A DNA stretch of 64,000 nucleotides from Neorhizobium alkalisoli (lineage in GTDB: Bacteria; Pseudomonadota; Alphaproteobacteria; Rhizobiales; Rhizobiaceae): the NCBI RefSeq assembly GCF_007829835.1, contig NZ_VIWP01000002.1, positions 558,001-622,000 on the forward strand. Direction: 5' to 3'. Position 1 is the stretch's first letter, and each line of letters opens with the position of its first letter. Both the position numbers and the translations under genes were made by a program. Shown one piece after another: positions 44,381-51,957 of the stretch. The notes under the pieces were generated by a model. That model searched no databases and had not been told where the DNA came from. It saw only the letters and a list, made by a program, of their open reading frames with translations.

Positions 44381-44523
44381 GCCGATCTCCCCCCTTGTGG
44401 GGGAGATGCCCGGCAGGGCAGAGGGGGGACTTCGCGCACCGTCCGTAACCTTTGAATTTGCTGAGCCGTTTCTCACCCCCCTCTGTCAGCTTTCGCTGAC
44501 ATCTCCCCCACAAGGGGGGAGAT
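44381..44523. repeat. RIME-like intergenic palindromic repeat
   Basis: Two halves in opposite orientation: 44381-44440 (ATCTCCCCCCTTGTGGGGGA, then GCCCGGCAGGGCAGAGGG) and 44473-44523 (CCCTCTGTCAG..CTGACATCTCCCCCACAAGGG). The first half matches the reverse of 32945-32995. It fills the gap between the ddl and beta-lactamase genes. Confidence 0.8.
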
Positions 44524-44575
44524 CATCGGGAGGCCGTCGCGGTGCAACGTTCGAACCGGGGAGGATGCGGCCCTA

Positions 44576-45412
44576 TTACTGCCCACCAACCAGCTTCGGC
44601 AGATCTGCGATCAGGCTGTCGCGGACGACATAGCTGATCGGGTCGTCGGGATACCGTTTCGTATCGACAAGCAACCGGGCGAAAACGACACGGCGGCCGT
44701 CCTTCACAGCCCAGCCGACGAACCAGCCGAGCGGCCGGTCACGATCCGTCTTGCCGGCCGCATCGCGCATCCAGCCGGCCCCGGTCTTGCCCTGCACGTC
44801 CCAGCCGCCATCGGCGGAAAAATGCGGGACGATGGCCATCGTGTTTTCCTGCGCCTTCCTGGAGATCGGCAATTGGCCATTCAGGAAACGGCGCAGGAAG
44901 GCCACCTGCTGATCCGCGGAAATCTTCAGCGACGACATGAGCCAGGCTTCGGTCAGCCCGTCCGTCTTGCCGGGGCCGCCGGAAACGTCGTGATTGCCGT
45001 AACTGAAACGGGCGGTGTAATCCGCGAATTTCTGTTTGCCCAGGCGCCGGGTGACTTCCTGCGAATACCAGACGATCGAATCCCGCTCCCAGATCGTCGG
45101 ATCGGTGTCCTTCTGCTCGCGCTTCGAGCGGTTGAACTTGGCCTGATACGGCCAGAGCGGCGTATGGGCATCGGTCAGAATGCCGGCATCATAACCCATC
45201 ATGGCCAAGGGAAGTTTGAAGGTCGATTGTGGATAGACCGCCTCGGCGCAGCTTCCCTGGCGATAGAGGGTGGCGCCGCTTGCGGCATCGGCAATAACGG
45301 TGCAGCGCAGAGGTTCTGCCGCAGATGCTGTGGCTGCCATCGGTGAAGTGGCCGCAATCGTGAGAAAAAATGCCAATATACCGACAATCCTGCCGGTTTT
45401 GCGGAAAGCCAT
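44576..45412 (-). CDS. Class D (OXA-type) beta-lactamase
   Basis: A 278-residue periplasmic serine hydrolase that opens beta-lactams. Signal peptide about 1-32 (ending TASAAEP). All class D motifs are present: STFK at 63-66 (nucleophile Ser63 and the Lys that is carbamylated), SIV at 112-114 (SxV), FSYGN at 136-140 (YGN), Trp157 in [10 protein letters not shown], and KTG at 209-211. Its start is divergent from an AmpR-type regulator 104 bases away. AmpR is known for class C enzymes; its pairing here with class D is unusual. Spectrum cannot be predicted. Confidence 0.95.
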   Translation of the reverse strand: MAFRKTGRIVGILAFFLTIAATSPMAATASAAEPLRCTVIADAASGATLYRQGSCAEAVYPQSTFKLPLAMMGYDAGILTDAHTPLWPYQAKFNRSKREQKDTDPTIWERDSIVWYSQEVTRRLGKQKFADYTARFSYGNHDVSGGPGKTDGLTEAWLMSSLKISADQQVAFLRRFLNGQLPISRKAQENTMAIVPHFSADGGWDVQGKTGAGWMRDAAGKTDRDRPLGWFVGWAVKDGRRVVFARLLVDTKRYPDDPISYVVRDSLIADLPKLVGGQ

Positions 45413-45458
45413 GCTTCGCCCCTCGTGGTTGTGTCGGGACCTATCTAGGCCGGCTTGC

Positions 45459-45471
45459 TTGTGTTCGACAA
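45459..45471. promoter_or_regulatory. Candidate AmpR/LysR operator
   Basis: TTGTGTTCGACAA is a T-N11-A LysR box with a TTGT/ACAA dyad. It lies nearly midway between the beta-lactamase and regulator starts (about 45 bases from each), as in ampR-ampC intergenic regions. Confidence 0.6.
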
Positions 45472-45516
45472 ACGATGATAACTGCCACGAGGTATAAAGT
45501 GATCTAGGGCATTGCC

Positions 45517-46413
45517 ATGGTTCGACCGCATTTGCCGCTGAATGCGCTGCGCGCCTTCGAGGCCGCCGCCCGGCACCTGAGTTTTACCCGTGCAGCCATT
45601 GAGCTCTGCGTGACGCAGGCGGCGGTCAGCCATCAGGTGAAACTTCTGGAACAGCGGCTGGGCGTGACGCTGTTCCGCCGCCTGCCGCGCGGCCTGCTGA
45701 TCACCGAAGAGGGGGCGGCCCTCCTGCCCTCGCTGCAAGAGAGTTTTGACCGCATGGCGGACATGCTCGAGCGCTTCGATGGCGGGCATGTGCGTGAACA
45801 GCTGAAGCTCGGCGTGGTCGGCACGCTTGCGGTCGGCTGGCTTCTGCCGCGACTTGGCGATTTTCGTGAAAAATACCCGTTCGTCGACCTTCGGCTTTCG
45901 ACCAACAATAACCGCGTCGATATTGCCGCCGAGGGACTCGATTATGCGATCAAGTTCGGCAATGGCGCGTGGCGGGATATCGAGGCGGAAGAGCTGTTCG
46001 AGGCGCCGCTTTCGGCACTTTGTGTGCCCTCCATCGCAAGGCAGCTGAATGCGCCGGAAGACATGGCGCATCAGACGCTTCTGCGCTCCTATCGCGCCGA
46101 CGAATGGACGAGCTGGTTCGACAATGCCCGCGTCCCGGCCCCGCCGATCCGCGGCATCGTGTTCGACAGTTCGGTGCTGATGGTGGAGGCGGCGCTGGAT
46201 GGTGTCGGCGTGGCACTGGCGCCGCCGCAGATGTTTTCCCGACAGCTTGGCAGCGGGGCGCTGGTGCAGCCGTTTCCGGTCTATGTCTCGAAGGGGAGTT
46301 ACTGGCTGACGCGGCTCAAATCCCGCGCCGTTTCGCCCGCCATGGAGATGTTCCGCAACTGGCTTTCCGGCATGGCGAAGGAGACCTCGGCCGCGTCAAA
46401 TCTTCTTCGCTAA
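45517..46413 (+). CDS. ampR: AmpR-type LysR regulator of the beta-lactamase
   Basis: A 298-residue LysR regulator with marked identity to AmpR: the N-terminus [40 protein letters not shown], then [55 protein letters not shown] and the C-terminal [19 protein letters not shown]. AmpR senses muropeptides released by wall damage and switches from repressor to activator. Divergent from a class D beta-lactamase. A T-N11-A site lies between the two starts. The start fits AmpR homologues. Confidence 0.92.
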   Translation: MVRPHLPLNALRAFEAAARHLSFTRAAIELCVTQAAVSHQVKLLEQRLGVTLFRRLPRGLLITEEGAALLPSLQESFDRMADMLERFDGGHVREQLKLGVVGTLAVGWLLPRLGDFREKYPFVDLRLSTNNNRVDIAAEGLDYAIKFGNGAWRDIEAEELFEAPLSALCVPSIARQLNAPEDMAHQTLLRSYRADEWTSWFDNARVPAPPIRGIVFDSSVLMVEAALDGVGVALAPPQMFSRQLGSGALVQPFPVYVSKGSYWLTRLKSRAVSPAMEMFRNWLSGMAKETSAASNLLR

Positions 46414-46492
46414 ACCTTTAATCTAATTCACGCTTCGGTTTTGACCGGGCAGCAAGACAAGGCTGCTACAGACCCCGCTACATGAGACACGA

Positions 46493-47518
46493 ATGGAGCG
46501 GAAATTGCTTGAAGAATTATTAGGAGGCGGTAGTCATTCCTCGCCTTCCAGCCAGACGACACCATCGAATACGCAGGCCAGCCAGTCCACATCTCCTTCT
46601 TCGAGCACTTCTTCTTCCAGTACGCCTGCTTCGAGCCAGACCGATACCAGCGGTTCCTCGGCGGACTATGACGAAGTCACGGCTCCCGGCGATACGGACG
46701 ATGGCACCTATTCGGCTGCACCCGCGCCGGCAGAGAATGAAGCTGCATCCGACGATACGGCCGGCGTAAGCGCCGGCAGCAGCGAAGCGCCTGCCGCCAC
46801 GACCGGCGAAACGGCTGAAGCCGCCCCGCAGCAGACGCAGCCGAGCACGCCTGCCACGGAAGAACAGGCACCGGCCGCGACCGAGAACAGCGGTTCCGCC
46901 GAAAGCGCTGCTCCTGACGAGACTGAGAACAGCGGCACGGAAGCCACTGCGCAAACGCCTCCGAATGCTGCGGCTCAACAGCCGGCAACAACCGGAAGCA
47001 ATGCATCGGCCGGCACCGGCGCGACTGCCGACGCCAGCGCCAGCGCTCCTGCGGCCAACGGCGCATCCGCCGGCACCCCGCCGTCCAGCACTGACGCAGA
47101 CAATGAGACGAGCGACGACACCGCAGCAGCACAGCCGACGACACCGGCCAAGTCTGCCGACACGAACGCTTCCGCGCCCGTCGTCATCCAGCCGGCCATT
47201 ACGCCGGAACCGGCCGTCGAAACCGGCACCGACGCGGCTGTCGAAACGCCTGCTACGACCAAGGAAGCCCTGCCCGATTACGCCTCGCAGTTCCTCGACA
47301 AGATGTCCGATATCCAGGACCGTTATGCGAACCTGACGACGGAACAGAAGGACCGCACCCGCGAGCGCGCGCTGGAAATGGTCCAGGGCCTCGTGGTCAG
47401 CCAGATGCTGAGCGGCCTCGCGACCCAGCAGAGCGCCAATGCCGCGAGCCAGACGAAGTCGAGCGACGCCGTCAGCGGCACGATGTCGCTGGCCAATCGC
47501 TGGTACATGGAAGCCTGA
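46493..47518 (+). CDS. Disordered Ser/Thr/Ala-rich protein with a helical C-terminus
   Basis: A 341-residue protein I do not recognise. The first 10 residues are helical (MERKLLEELL). Residues about 12-255 are of very low complexity, made mostly of Ser, Thr, Ala, Pro, Gly, Gln, Asn, Asp and Glu, with no hydrophobic core and no signal peptide, so they are almost certainly disordered. The last 80 residues are folded-looking: YASQFLDKMSDIQDRYANLT, EQKDRTRERALEMVQGLV and ASQTKSSDAVSGTMSLANRW. That domain has no name to me. Codon use matches the chromosome. No good ribosome binding site precedes the ATG. A strong hairpin follows the stop. Confidence 0.7.
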   Translation: MERKLLEELLGGGSHSSPSSQTTPSNTQASQSTSPSSSTSSSSTPASSQTDTSGSSADYDEVTAPGDTDDGTYSAAPAPAENEAASDDTAGVSAGSSEAPAATTGETAEAAPQQTQPSTPATEEQAPAATENSGSAESAAPDETENSGTEATAQTPPNAAAQQPATTGSNASAGTGATADASASAPAANGASAGTPPSSTDADNETSDDTAAAQPTTPAKSADTNASAPVVIQPAITPEPAVETGTDAAVETPATTKEALPDYASQFLDKMSDIQDRYANLTTEQKDRTRERALEMVQGLVVSQMLSGLATQQSANAASQTKSSDAVSGTMSLANRWYMEA

Positions 47519-47527
47519 TTGCCGAAA

Positions 47528-47560
47528 ACGGAAGGCGGATCCCTTTCATCCGCCTTCCGT
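47528..47560 (+). terminator. Strong hairpin after the disordered protein gene
   Basis: A 13-bp perfect stem, ACGGAAGGCGGAT and its complement, with a seven-base loop, starting nine bases after the stop codon. There is no T-run (AAATAC follows), so it may act as a terminator or an RNA-stabilising hairpin. Confidence 0.7.
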
Positions 47561-47776
47561 AAATACATTTACGCAGTCTCTTTCCGGCGATTGCGACATC
47601 TGACTGCCTAACTATCCGTTCGAGAGCGGCTCTTGTCATTACAGGCCGCTTGTGCCATCACCCGCCCTCTCAAAAATTCCGGAGGACGGGCGCCTGCCCC
47701 CTTCGCCTTCGGGGCCTTGCCCCGGTTCAACCCATTTTGGCAAAAGGCCATTTCGGCAAAAGGATGGAGCACGGCC

Positions 47777-49069
47777 ATGGCACGCGCGCTCGGGCTTGAT
47801 TTCGGCACGACAAACACGGTTCTGGCACTGAGCGACGGTGGAGCGGAAACGCATTCCATGTCGTTTTCCAGCAGCGCCGGCACGACGGACAGCATGCGCA
47901 CCGCGCTTTCCTTCATGAAGGATGCGCAGCTCGGCGCACAGGCACTGAAGGTCGAGGCTGGACAGGCGGCCATCCGCCAGTTCATCGACAATCCGGGTGA
48001 TGCCCGCTTCCTGCAGTCGATCAAGACCTTTGCGGCAAGCGCGCTGTTTCAGGGCACGCTGGTCTTTGCCCGCCGGCATTCGTTCGAAGACCTGATGGAA
48101 ATCTTTCTGAAGCGGCTGCAGAGCTATGCCGGCGATGCGTGGCCGGCAAACGTATCGCGGCTGATCGCCGGCCGGCCCGTGCATTTTGCCGGCGCCAGCC
48201 CCGATCCGGCACTCGCGACAGAGCGTTATAACGAGGCGCTGACCCGGCTCGGCTTTCCGGAAATCCATTACGTCTATGAACCGGTCGCGGCCGCCTATTA
48301 CTTCGCCCAGACGCTGAAGAGCGATGCCACCGTTCTGGTCGCCGATTTCGGCGGCGGCACGACCGACTATTCGCTGATCCGTTTCGAACGGGTGGCCGGC
48401 AAGCTGACGGCAAAGCCGATCGGCCATTCCGGCGTCGGCATTGCCGGCGACCATTTTGACGCGCGCATGATCGAACAGCTCGTGGCACCGGAGATCGGCA
48501 AGGGTACTTTCTTCAAGAGCTTTGACAAGCTTCTGGAAGTCCCGTCCAGCTACTACGCCAATTTCTCGCGCTGGAACCAGCTGTCGATCTTCAAGACGAC
48601 CCGCGAATTCAACGACCTGAAATCGCTGGTGCGTTCGGCCGTCGAACCCGACAAGCTGGAACTCTTCATCGACCTCGTCGAACATGACGAGGGTTACCCG
48701 CTCTATCAGGCGATCTCCGCGACGAAGATGGCACTGTCCGGCTCGGAAGAAGCGGAGTTCGATTTCAAGCCGCTCGGCAAGGCCGGCCGCAAGATGGTGA
48801 AGCGTGCCGATTTCGAAAGCTGGATCGGCGACGAGCTTTCCCGGATCGAAGGCGCGCTCGACGACGTGCTGACGAAGACCAATACCGCGCCGGAAACGGT
48901 GGACAAGGTGTTCTTGACCGGCGGCACATCCTTCGTGCCGGCCGTGCGCCGGATCTTCACCCGCCGCTTCGACGAAAGCCGCATCGAGACCGGCGGCGAG
49001 CTTCTCTCGATTGCCCACGGCCTGGCGCTGATCGGCGAGAGCGACAATGTGGAACAGTGGGCGGCTTAA
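47777..49069 (+). CDS. Hsp70-family protein, YegD-like
   Basis: A 430-residue actin/Hsp70-fold ATPase. Phosphate 1 loop LGLDFGTTNTVLAL (6-19), phosphate 2 VADFGGGTTDYSLI and adenosine motif VFLTGGTSFVPAVR are all in place. The substrate-binding domain of DnaK is absent, and the length equals E. coli YegD (450). YegD proteins have no known client and lie outside dnaK operons. GGAG precedes the ATG at 47777; the longer frame upstream is without homology. 258 bases separate it from the disordered protein gene. Confidence 0.9.
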   Translation: MARALGLDFGTTNTVLALSDGGAETHSMSFSSSAGTTDSMRTALSFMKDAQLGAQALKVEAGQAAIRQFIDNPGDARFLQSIKTFAASALFQGTLVFARRHSFEDLMEIFLKRLQSYAGDAWPANVSRLIAGRPVHFAGASPDPALATERYNEALTRLGFPEIHYVYEPVAAAYYFAQTLKSDATVLVADFGGGTTDYSLIRFERVAGKLTAKPIGHSGVGIAGDHFDARMIEQLVAPEIGKGTFFKSFDKLLEVPSSYYANFSRWNQLSIFKTTREFNDLKSLVRSAVEPDKLELFIDLVEHDEGYPLYQAISATKMALSGSEEAEFDFKPLGKAGRKMVKRADFESWIGDELSRIEGALDDVLTKTNTAPETVDKVFLTGGTSFVPAVRRIFTRRFDESRIETGGELLSIAHGLALIGESDNVEQWAA

Positions 49070-49168
49070 GGTCGTCCATATGGTTCTCGTCGAGGCGAAT
49101 TCAGTGAGTCTGGCGGTCGGGACCGTGAAAGCGGTTCCCTGCTGCCTTCCCCGTGCTATAGATCGGGG

Positions 49169-50059
49169 ATGAACGCCGCCTCTGACCTCAACCCAGCCGA
49201 ACTTGCCGCGCTTCTGCATTTTTATGCGGATTCGGGCGTGGACTGGCTTGTCGAGGACGAGGCGATCGACAGGGTTGCGCAATTTGCAGCCCAGAAAGCC
49301 GCAAGGGCCGAGGCGCGGGCTCCGGCAAATGCGCGACAATCCCAGCCGCAGGAAGCCGGTCAGGCTACCCCGTCCCGAATGGGGGGCGCTCAAACTGCCG
49401 CAGCGACACGCAGCCCCGCACCAGCTCCGGTCAACCAGCAGGTCGCCGTGCCGGATGGTGAGGCGGTTGCCGCTGCAAGGATGGCTGCGGAAGCCGCAGG
49501 CTCGCTCGGCGCGCTGAAGGAGGCTGTCGAGACTTTTACGGGTTGCAACCTGAAGCATGGTGCGCGTTCGACAGTGTTTGCAAGCGGCGATCCGGCTTCG
49601 CGCATCATGGTGATCGGCGCCATGCCGAATGCCGATGACGACCGGGACGGCACGCCGTTTTCCGGCCGGCAGGGTCAGCTCCTCGACCGCATGCTCGGCG
49701 CGATCGGGCTTTCGCGCGAAGGCGTGATGCTGACCAACATCATTCCCTGGCGGCCGCCGGGCAACCGGATGCCCTCCCCCGCAGAGCTTGAAATCTGCCG
49801 GCCGTTCCTCGATCGCCAGATCGCGCTTGCCGATCCGCAAATGCTGCTTCTGCTCGGGAATTTTCCGGCCCGCTTCTTTTTCGGTGGCACCGGCACGATC
49901 CATTCGATGCGTGGCGAATGGCGGGATGTTTCGATCGGCACGTCGAAGATTGCGGCGATCGCAACGCTGCATCCGCAGGAATTGCTGGCGGCTCCCGCCA
50001 ATAAGGCCCTTGCCTGGCAGGACTTGCTGACGTTCAAAAAGAGGCTGGGTGCGGGCTGA
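49169..50059 (+). CDS. Uracil-DNA glycosylase family 4-like protein, cysteine-poor
   Basis: A 296-residue protein. Residues 1-45 are helical, 46-110 a Gln/Ala/Pro-rich linker, and 120-296 the family-4 UDG domain: TGCNLKHGARSTVFASGDP, DGTPFSGRQGQLLDRML, the WRPPGNRMPSPAELEIC segment, LLLGNFPARFFF and ATLHPQELLAAP. The enzymes remove uracil from DNA. Departures: motif 1 reads GAMPN (150-154), normally GEAPG, and only Cys126 and Cys210 remain of the four cluster cysteines (KCRPP is PWRPP here). It may have lost the Fe-S cluster, as other alphaproteobacterial forms have. Confidence 0.88.
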   Translation: MNAASDLNPAELAALLHFYADSGVDWLVEDEAIDRVAQFAAQKAARAEARAPANARQSQPQEAGQATPSRMGGAQTAAATRSPAPAPVNQQVAVPDGEAVAAARMAAEAAGSLGALKEAVETFTGCNLKHGARSTVFASGDPASRIMVIGAMPNADDDRDGTPFSGRQGQLLDRMLGAIGLSREGVMLTNIIPWRPPGNRMPSPAELEICRPFLDRQIALADPQMLLLLGNFPARFFFGGTGTIHSMRGEWRDVSIGTSKIAAIATLHPQELLAAPANKALAWQDLLTFKKRLGAG

Positions 50060-50120
50060 TTGGCCACGATTAAGCCATTAACGCATCAAAAACGAGCAAA
50101 GTTACGGAAATATGAAAAAC

Positions 50121-50141
50121 GCCATGCATAGGTTGCATGGC
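50121..50141. promoter_or_regulatory. LysR-type dyad upstream of two small ORFs
   Basis: GCCATGC (50121-50127) and GCATGGC (50135-50141) mirror each other. The centre TGCA-N5-TGCA fits T-N11-A. Weak promoter boxes (TTGTCG at 50161 and AATATT at 50184) follow, 110 and 47 bases before the small ORF at 50231. It may control them. Confidence 0.45.
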
Positions 50142-50230
50142 AGTCTCGCATTCTCTCACATTGTCGAATCAATGCTGCGCTGCAATATTACAATTGTCTT
50201 GGGAGGAATTCTGGTTAAGGAACCAAGGCA

Positions 50231-50422
50231 ATGACCACGCGCTTTCGTCCGATCCATTCGGGCTTCGAAACCCTCCGCATCGCCGGCCTCTCGCCGCGCA
50301 CGACCGATGGGTATCATCATTTCGGCTCTGCTACCAATGAGCAGATGACCTCCCGCGGCATGGGCCGTCCGCTCGGCGCACTTCGCCCGGCAGCCGTCTT
50401 CGCTGATTTTCGCGAACGCTGA
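50231..50422 (+). CDS. Small ORF 1, uncharacterised (63 aa)
   Basis: A 63-residue basic frame (MTTRFRPIHSGFETLRIAGL, ending FADFRER), without membrane segments and with no family I know. A GGGAGG stands 25 bases before and AAGG closer to the ATG. Third-position GC is high, like neighbouring genes. It is followed 21 bases later by a second small frame with a strong ribosome binding site, and both share a terminator. The pair sits between a UDG gene and an EamA gene. Confidence 0.45.
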   Translation: MTTRFRPIHSGFETLRIAGLSPRTTDGYHHFGSATNEQMTSRGMGRPLGALRPAAVFADFRER

Positions 50423-50443
50423 TATAATACAAGGAGCGCGGCG

Positions 50444-50590
50444 ATGACGGTCATCCTCACCCCTATCCGCGCTTTGCGCGAAAGCTTTTATCAGATCAAT
50501 GCCGCAGTCAGCGCTTCACGCTCCTATAGCTGCGAAAGCTCTTCCGCCGCCTGCAAGCGGGATCCGGCAAGCGCTGCGATCTTTTTCTGA
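50444..50590 (+). CDS. Small ORF 2, uncharacterised (48 aa)
   Basis: A 48-residue frame (MTVILTPIRALRESFYQINA, with two cysteines in SCESSSAAC) with AAGGAG 7 bases before its ATG, a near-ideal site. It is too small for most gene finders. No family is recognised. It lies 21 bases after small ORF 1 and 66 bases before a strong terminator, so the two are likely one transcript. Confidence 0.5.
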   Translation: MTVILTPIRALRESFYQINAAVSASRSYSCESSSAACKRDPASAAIFF

Positions 50591-50656
50591 TCGCCCTGTT
50601 GCGATCCCCTGGAGCGCTACTGCACTCCTGATCTCGTGAACATCCTGCCACATGTC

Positions 50657-50688
50657 AGCCCCGCGCCTTTCTCAGGCCGGGGCTTTTT
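50657..50688 (+). terminator. Rho-independent terminator of the small-ORF transcript
   Basis: AGCCCCG and CGGGGCT form the outer stem, GCCT/AGGC the inner one (one bulge), followed by TTTTT. The T-run is on the plus strand. Confidence 0.9.
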
Positions 50689-50701
50689 GTATTGAAGCGT
50701 T

Positions 50702-51646
50702 TCAGGCTCCGGCACCGGGCGGCGATGCCTTTCGGGCAGCCTTGCGTTCCAGACCGAGCTGATGCTCGCGATAAATGATGAAAATGCCGGCCGAGACGGT
50801 GATCGCGGTGCCGATCAGCGTTGCCCTGGTCGGCTCCTCGCCGAACAGGCCATAAGCAATGACGATGCCGAGGATGATCGACGAATATTCGAAAGGCGCG
50901 ACAGTCGAGACGTCCGCCTGGCGATAACTTTCGGTGAGGAAGATCTGGGCGACCCCTCCACAGAAACCCGAACAGATGAGGAAAATCGCCTGGCTCGGGC
51001 TGAGCAGGATCCAGCCGAAGGGAATGCTTGCCATGGAAAAGACGGCGGCCGTCAGCGAGAAATAGAGAACGATCGTCGTCGTCTTTTCCGTATGCACGAG
51101 CTGGCGGGTCTGGATCATGGCAAGCCCGCCGAGAAAAGCGCCGGCGATGACGGCAATGGCACCGAGCGCCTGCTCGGAGCCCATGCCGCCCGATCCGAAC
51201 ATGCTCAGCTTCGGCCAGGAGATGATGACGACACCGACCATGCCGATGCCAACCGCCGTCCAGCGATAGAAGCGGACGGACTCCTTCAGGATGATTGCGG
51301 CGAGCGCAACGGCGATCAGCGGCGAGGAATAACCAAGCGCGATCGCATCCGGCATGGGCATGTGCACCAGGCCGTAAAACCCGCAGATCATCGCCAATAT
51401 GCCGAAGAAACCGCGCTTGAGATGGCCGGAAAAACTGTCGGTATGGAACGCGCCCTTAAGCTGCGCCCGCCAGGCGAGATAGCCCATGATCGGAACAAGC
51501 GCGAAGGCGGAGCGGAAAAAGGTGATCTGCCCTGCCGGAATATCCTGCCCTGCCGCCTTGATGCATGTCTGCATGATCACGAACAGGACGACGGATATGA
51601 CTTTCAGGAAAATCCCCCGGAGAGGATTGATGGCGGGGGCAGGCAT
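50702..51646 (-). CDS. EamA/DMT-family transporter
   Basis: A 314-residue inner-membrane protein of ten helices in two five-helix EamA repeats. FFRSAFALVPIMGYL in the first half and APFEYSSIILGIVIAYGLFGE in the second are the paired motifs (IALGYSSPLIAVALAAIILKE matches the same part of repeat 1). The basic loops lie inside. Family members export amino acids or metabolites. I prefer the ATG at 51646; another in-frame ATG at 51679 would add 11 residues. Stand-alone gene. Confidence 0.92.
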   Translation of the reverse strand: MPAPAINPLRGIFLKVISVVLFVIMQTCIKAAGQDIPAGQITFFRSAFALVPIMGYLAWRAQLKGAFHTDSFSGHLKRGFFGILAMICGFYGLVHMPMPDAIALGYSSPLIAVALAAIILKESVRFYRWTAVGIGMVGVVIISWPKLSMFGSGGMGSEQALGAIAVIAGAFLGGLAMIQTRQLVHTEKTTTIVLYFSLTAAVFSMASIPFGWILLSPSQAIFLICSGFCGGVAQIFLTESYRQADVSTVAPFEYSSIILGIVIAYGLFGEEPTRATLIGTAITVSAGIFIIYREHQLGLERKAARKASPPGAGA

Positions 51647-51957
51647 CGACAACTCTTCTGGAGAGGCTTTTCGCGGCAAGGCGAAGGCCTCCTAATCGGC
51701 GGGACGGGTGATCAGCTACGTGTACATGTGCGAAGGTAACGCAATTGTGGCGGCAGGACCATGAAAAGTGGTGATACACCTATGAATATCCGTAGGTAAA
51801 AACCAATAGGCAAATCCCGACACAAACGGCAGTTAATTTGGTTGCGGTTCAATAATCGTTTAACTTTGAATGCAATCATCCCTGCGCGACACAGATGCCA
51901 GTCTGACGGGACACGTCTCGTTCCATCGCTTATTTTTAGAGTCGTCCGGGAATCACT

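Noticed and set aside
47639..49972. 777-codon minus frame over the Hsp70-like and UDG genes
   Set aside because: It spans two real genes in antisense and shows no protein features.
51778..51797. ACCTA/TAGGT dyad upstream of pepN
   Set aside because: Only 5-bp arms ten bases apart; expected by chance.
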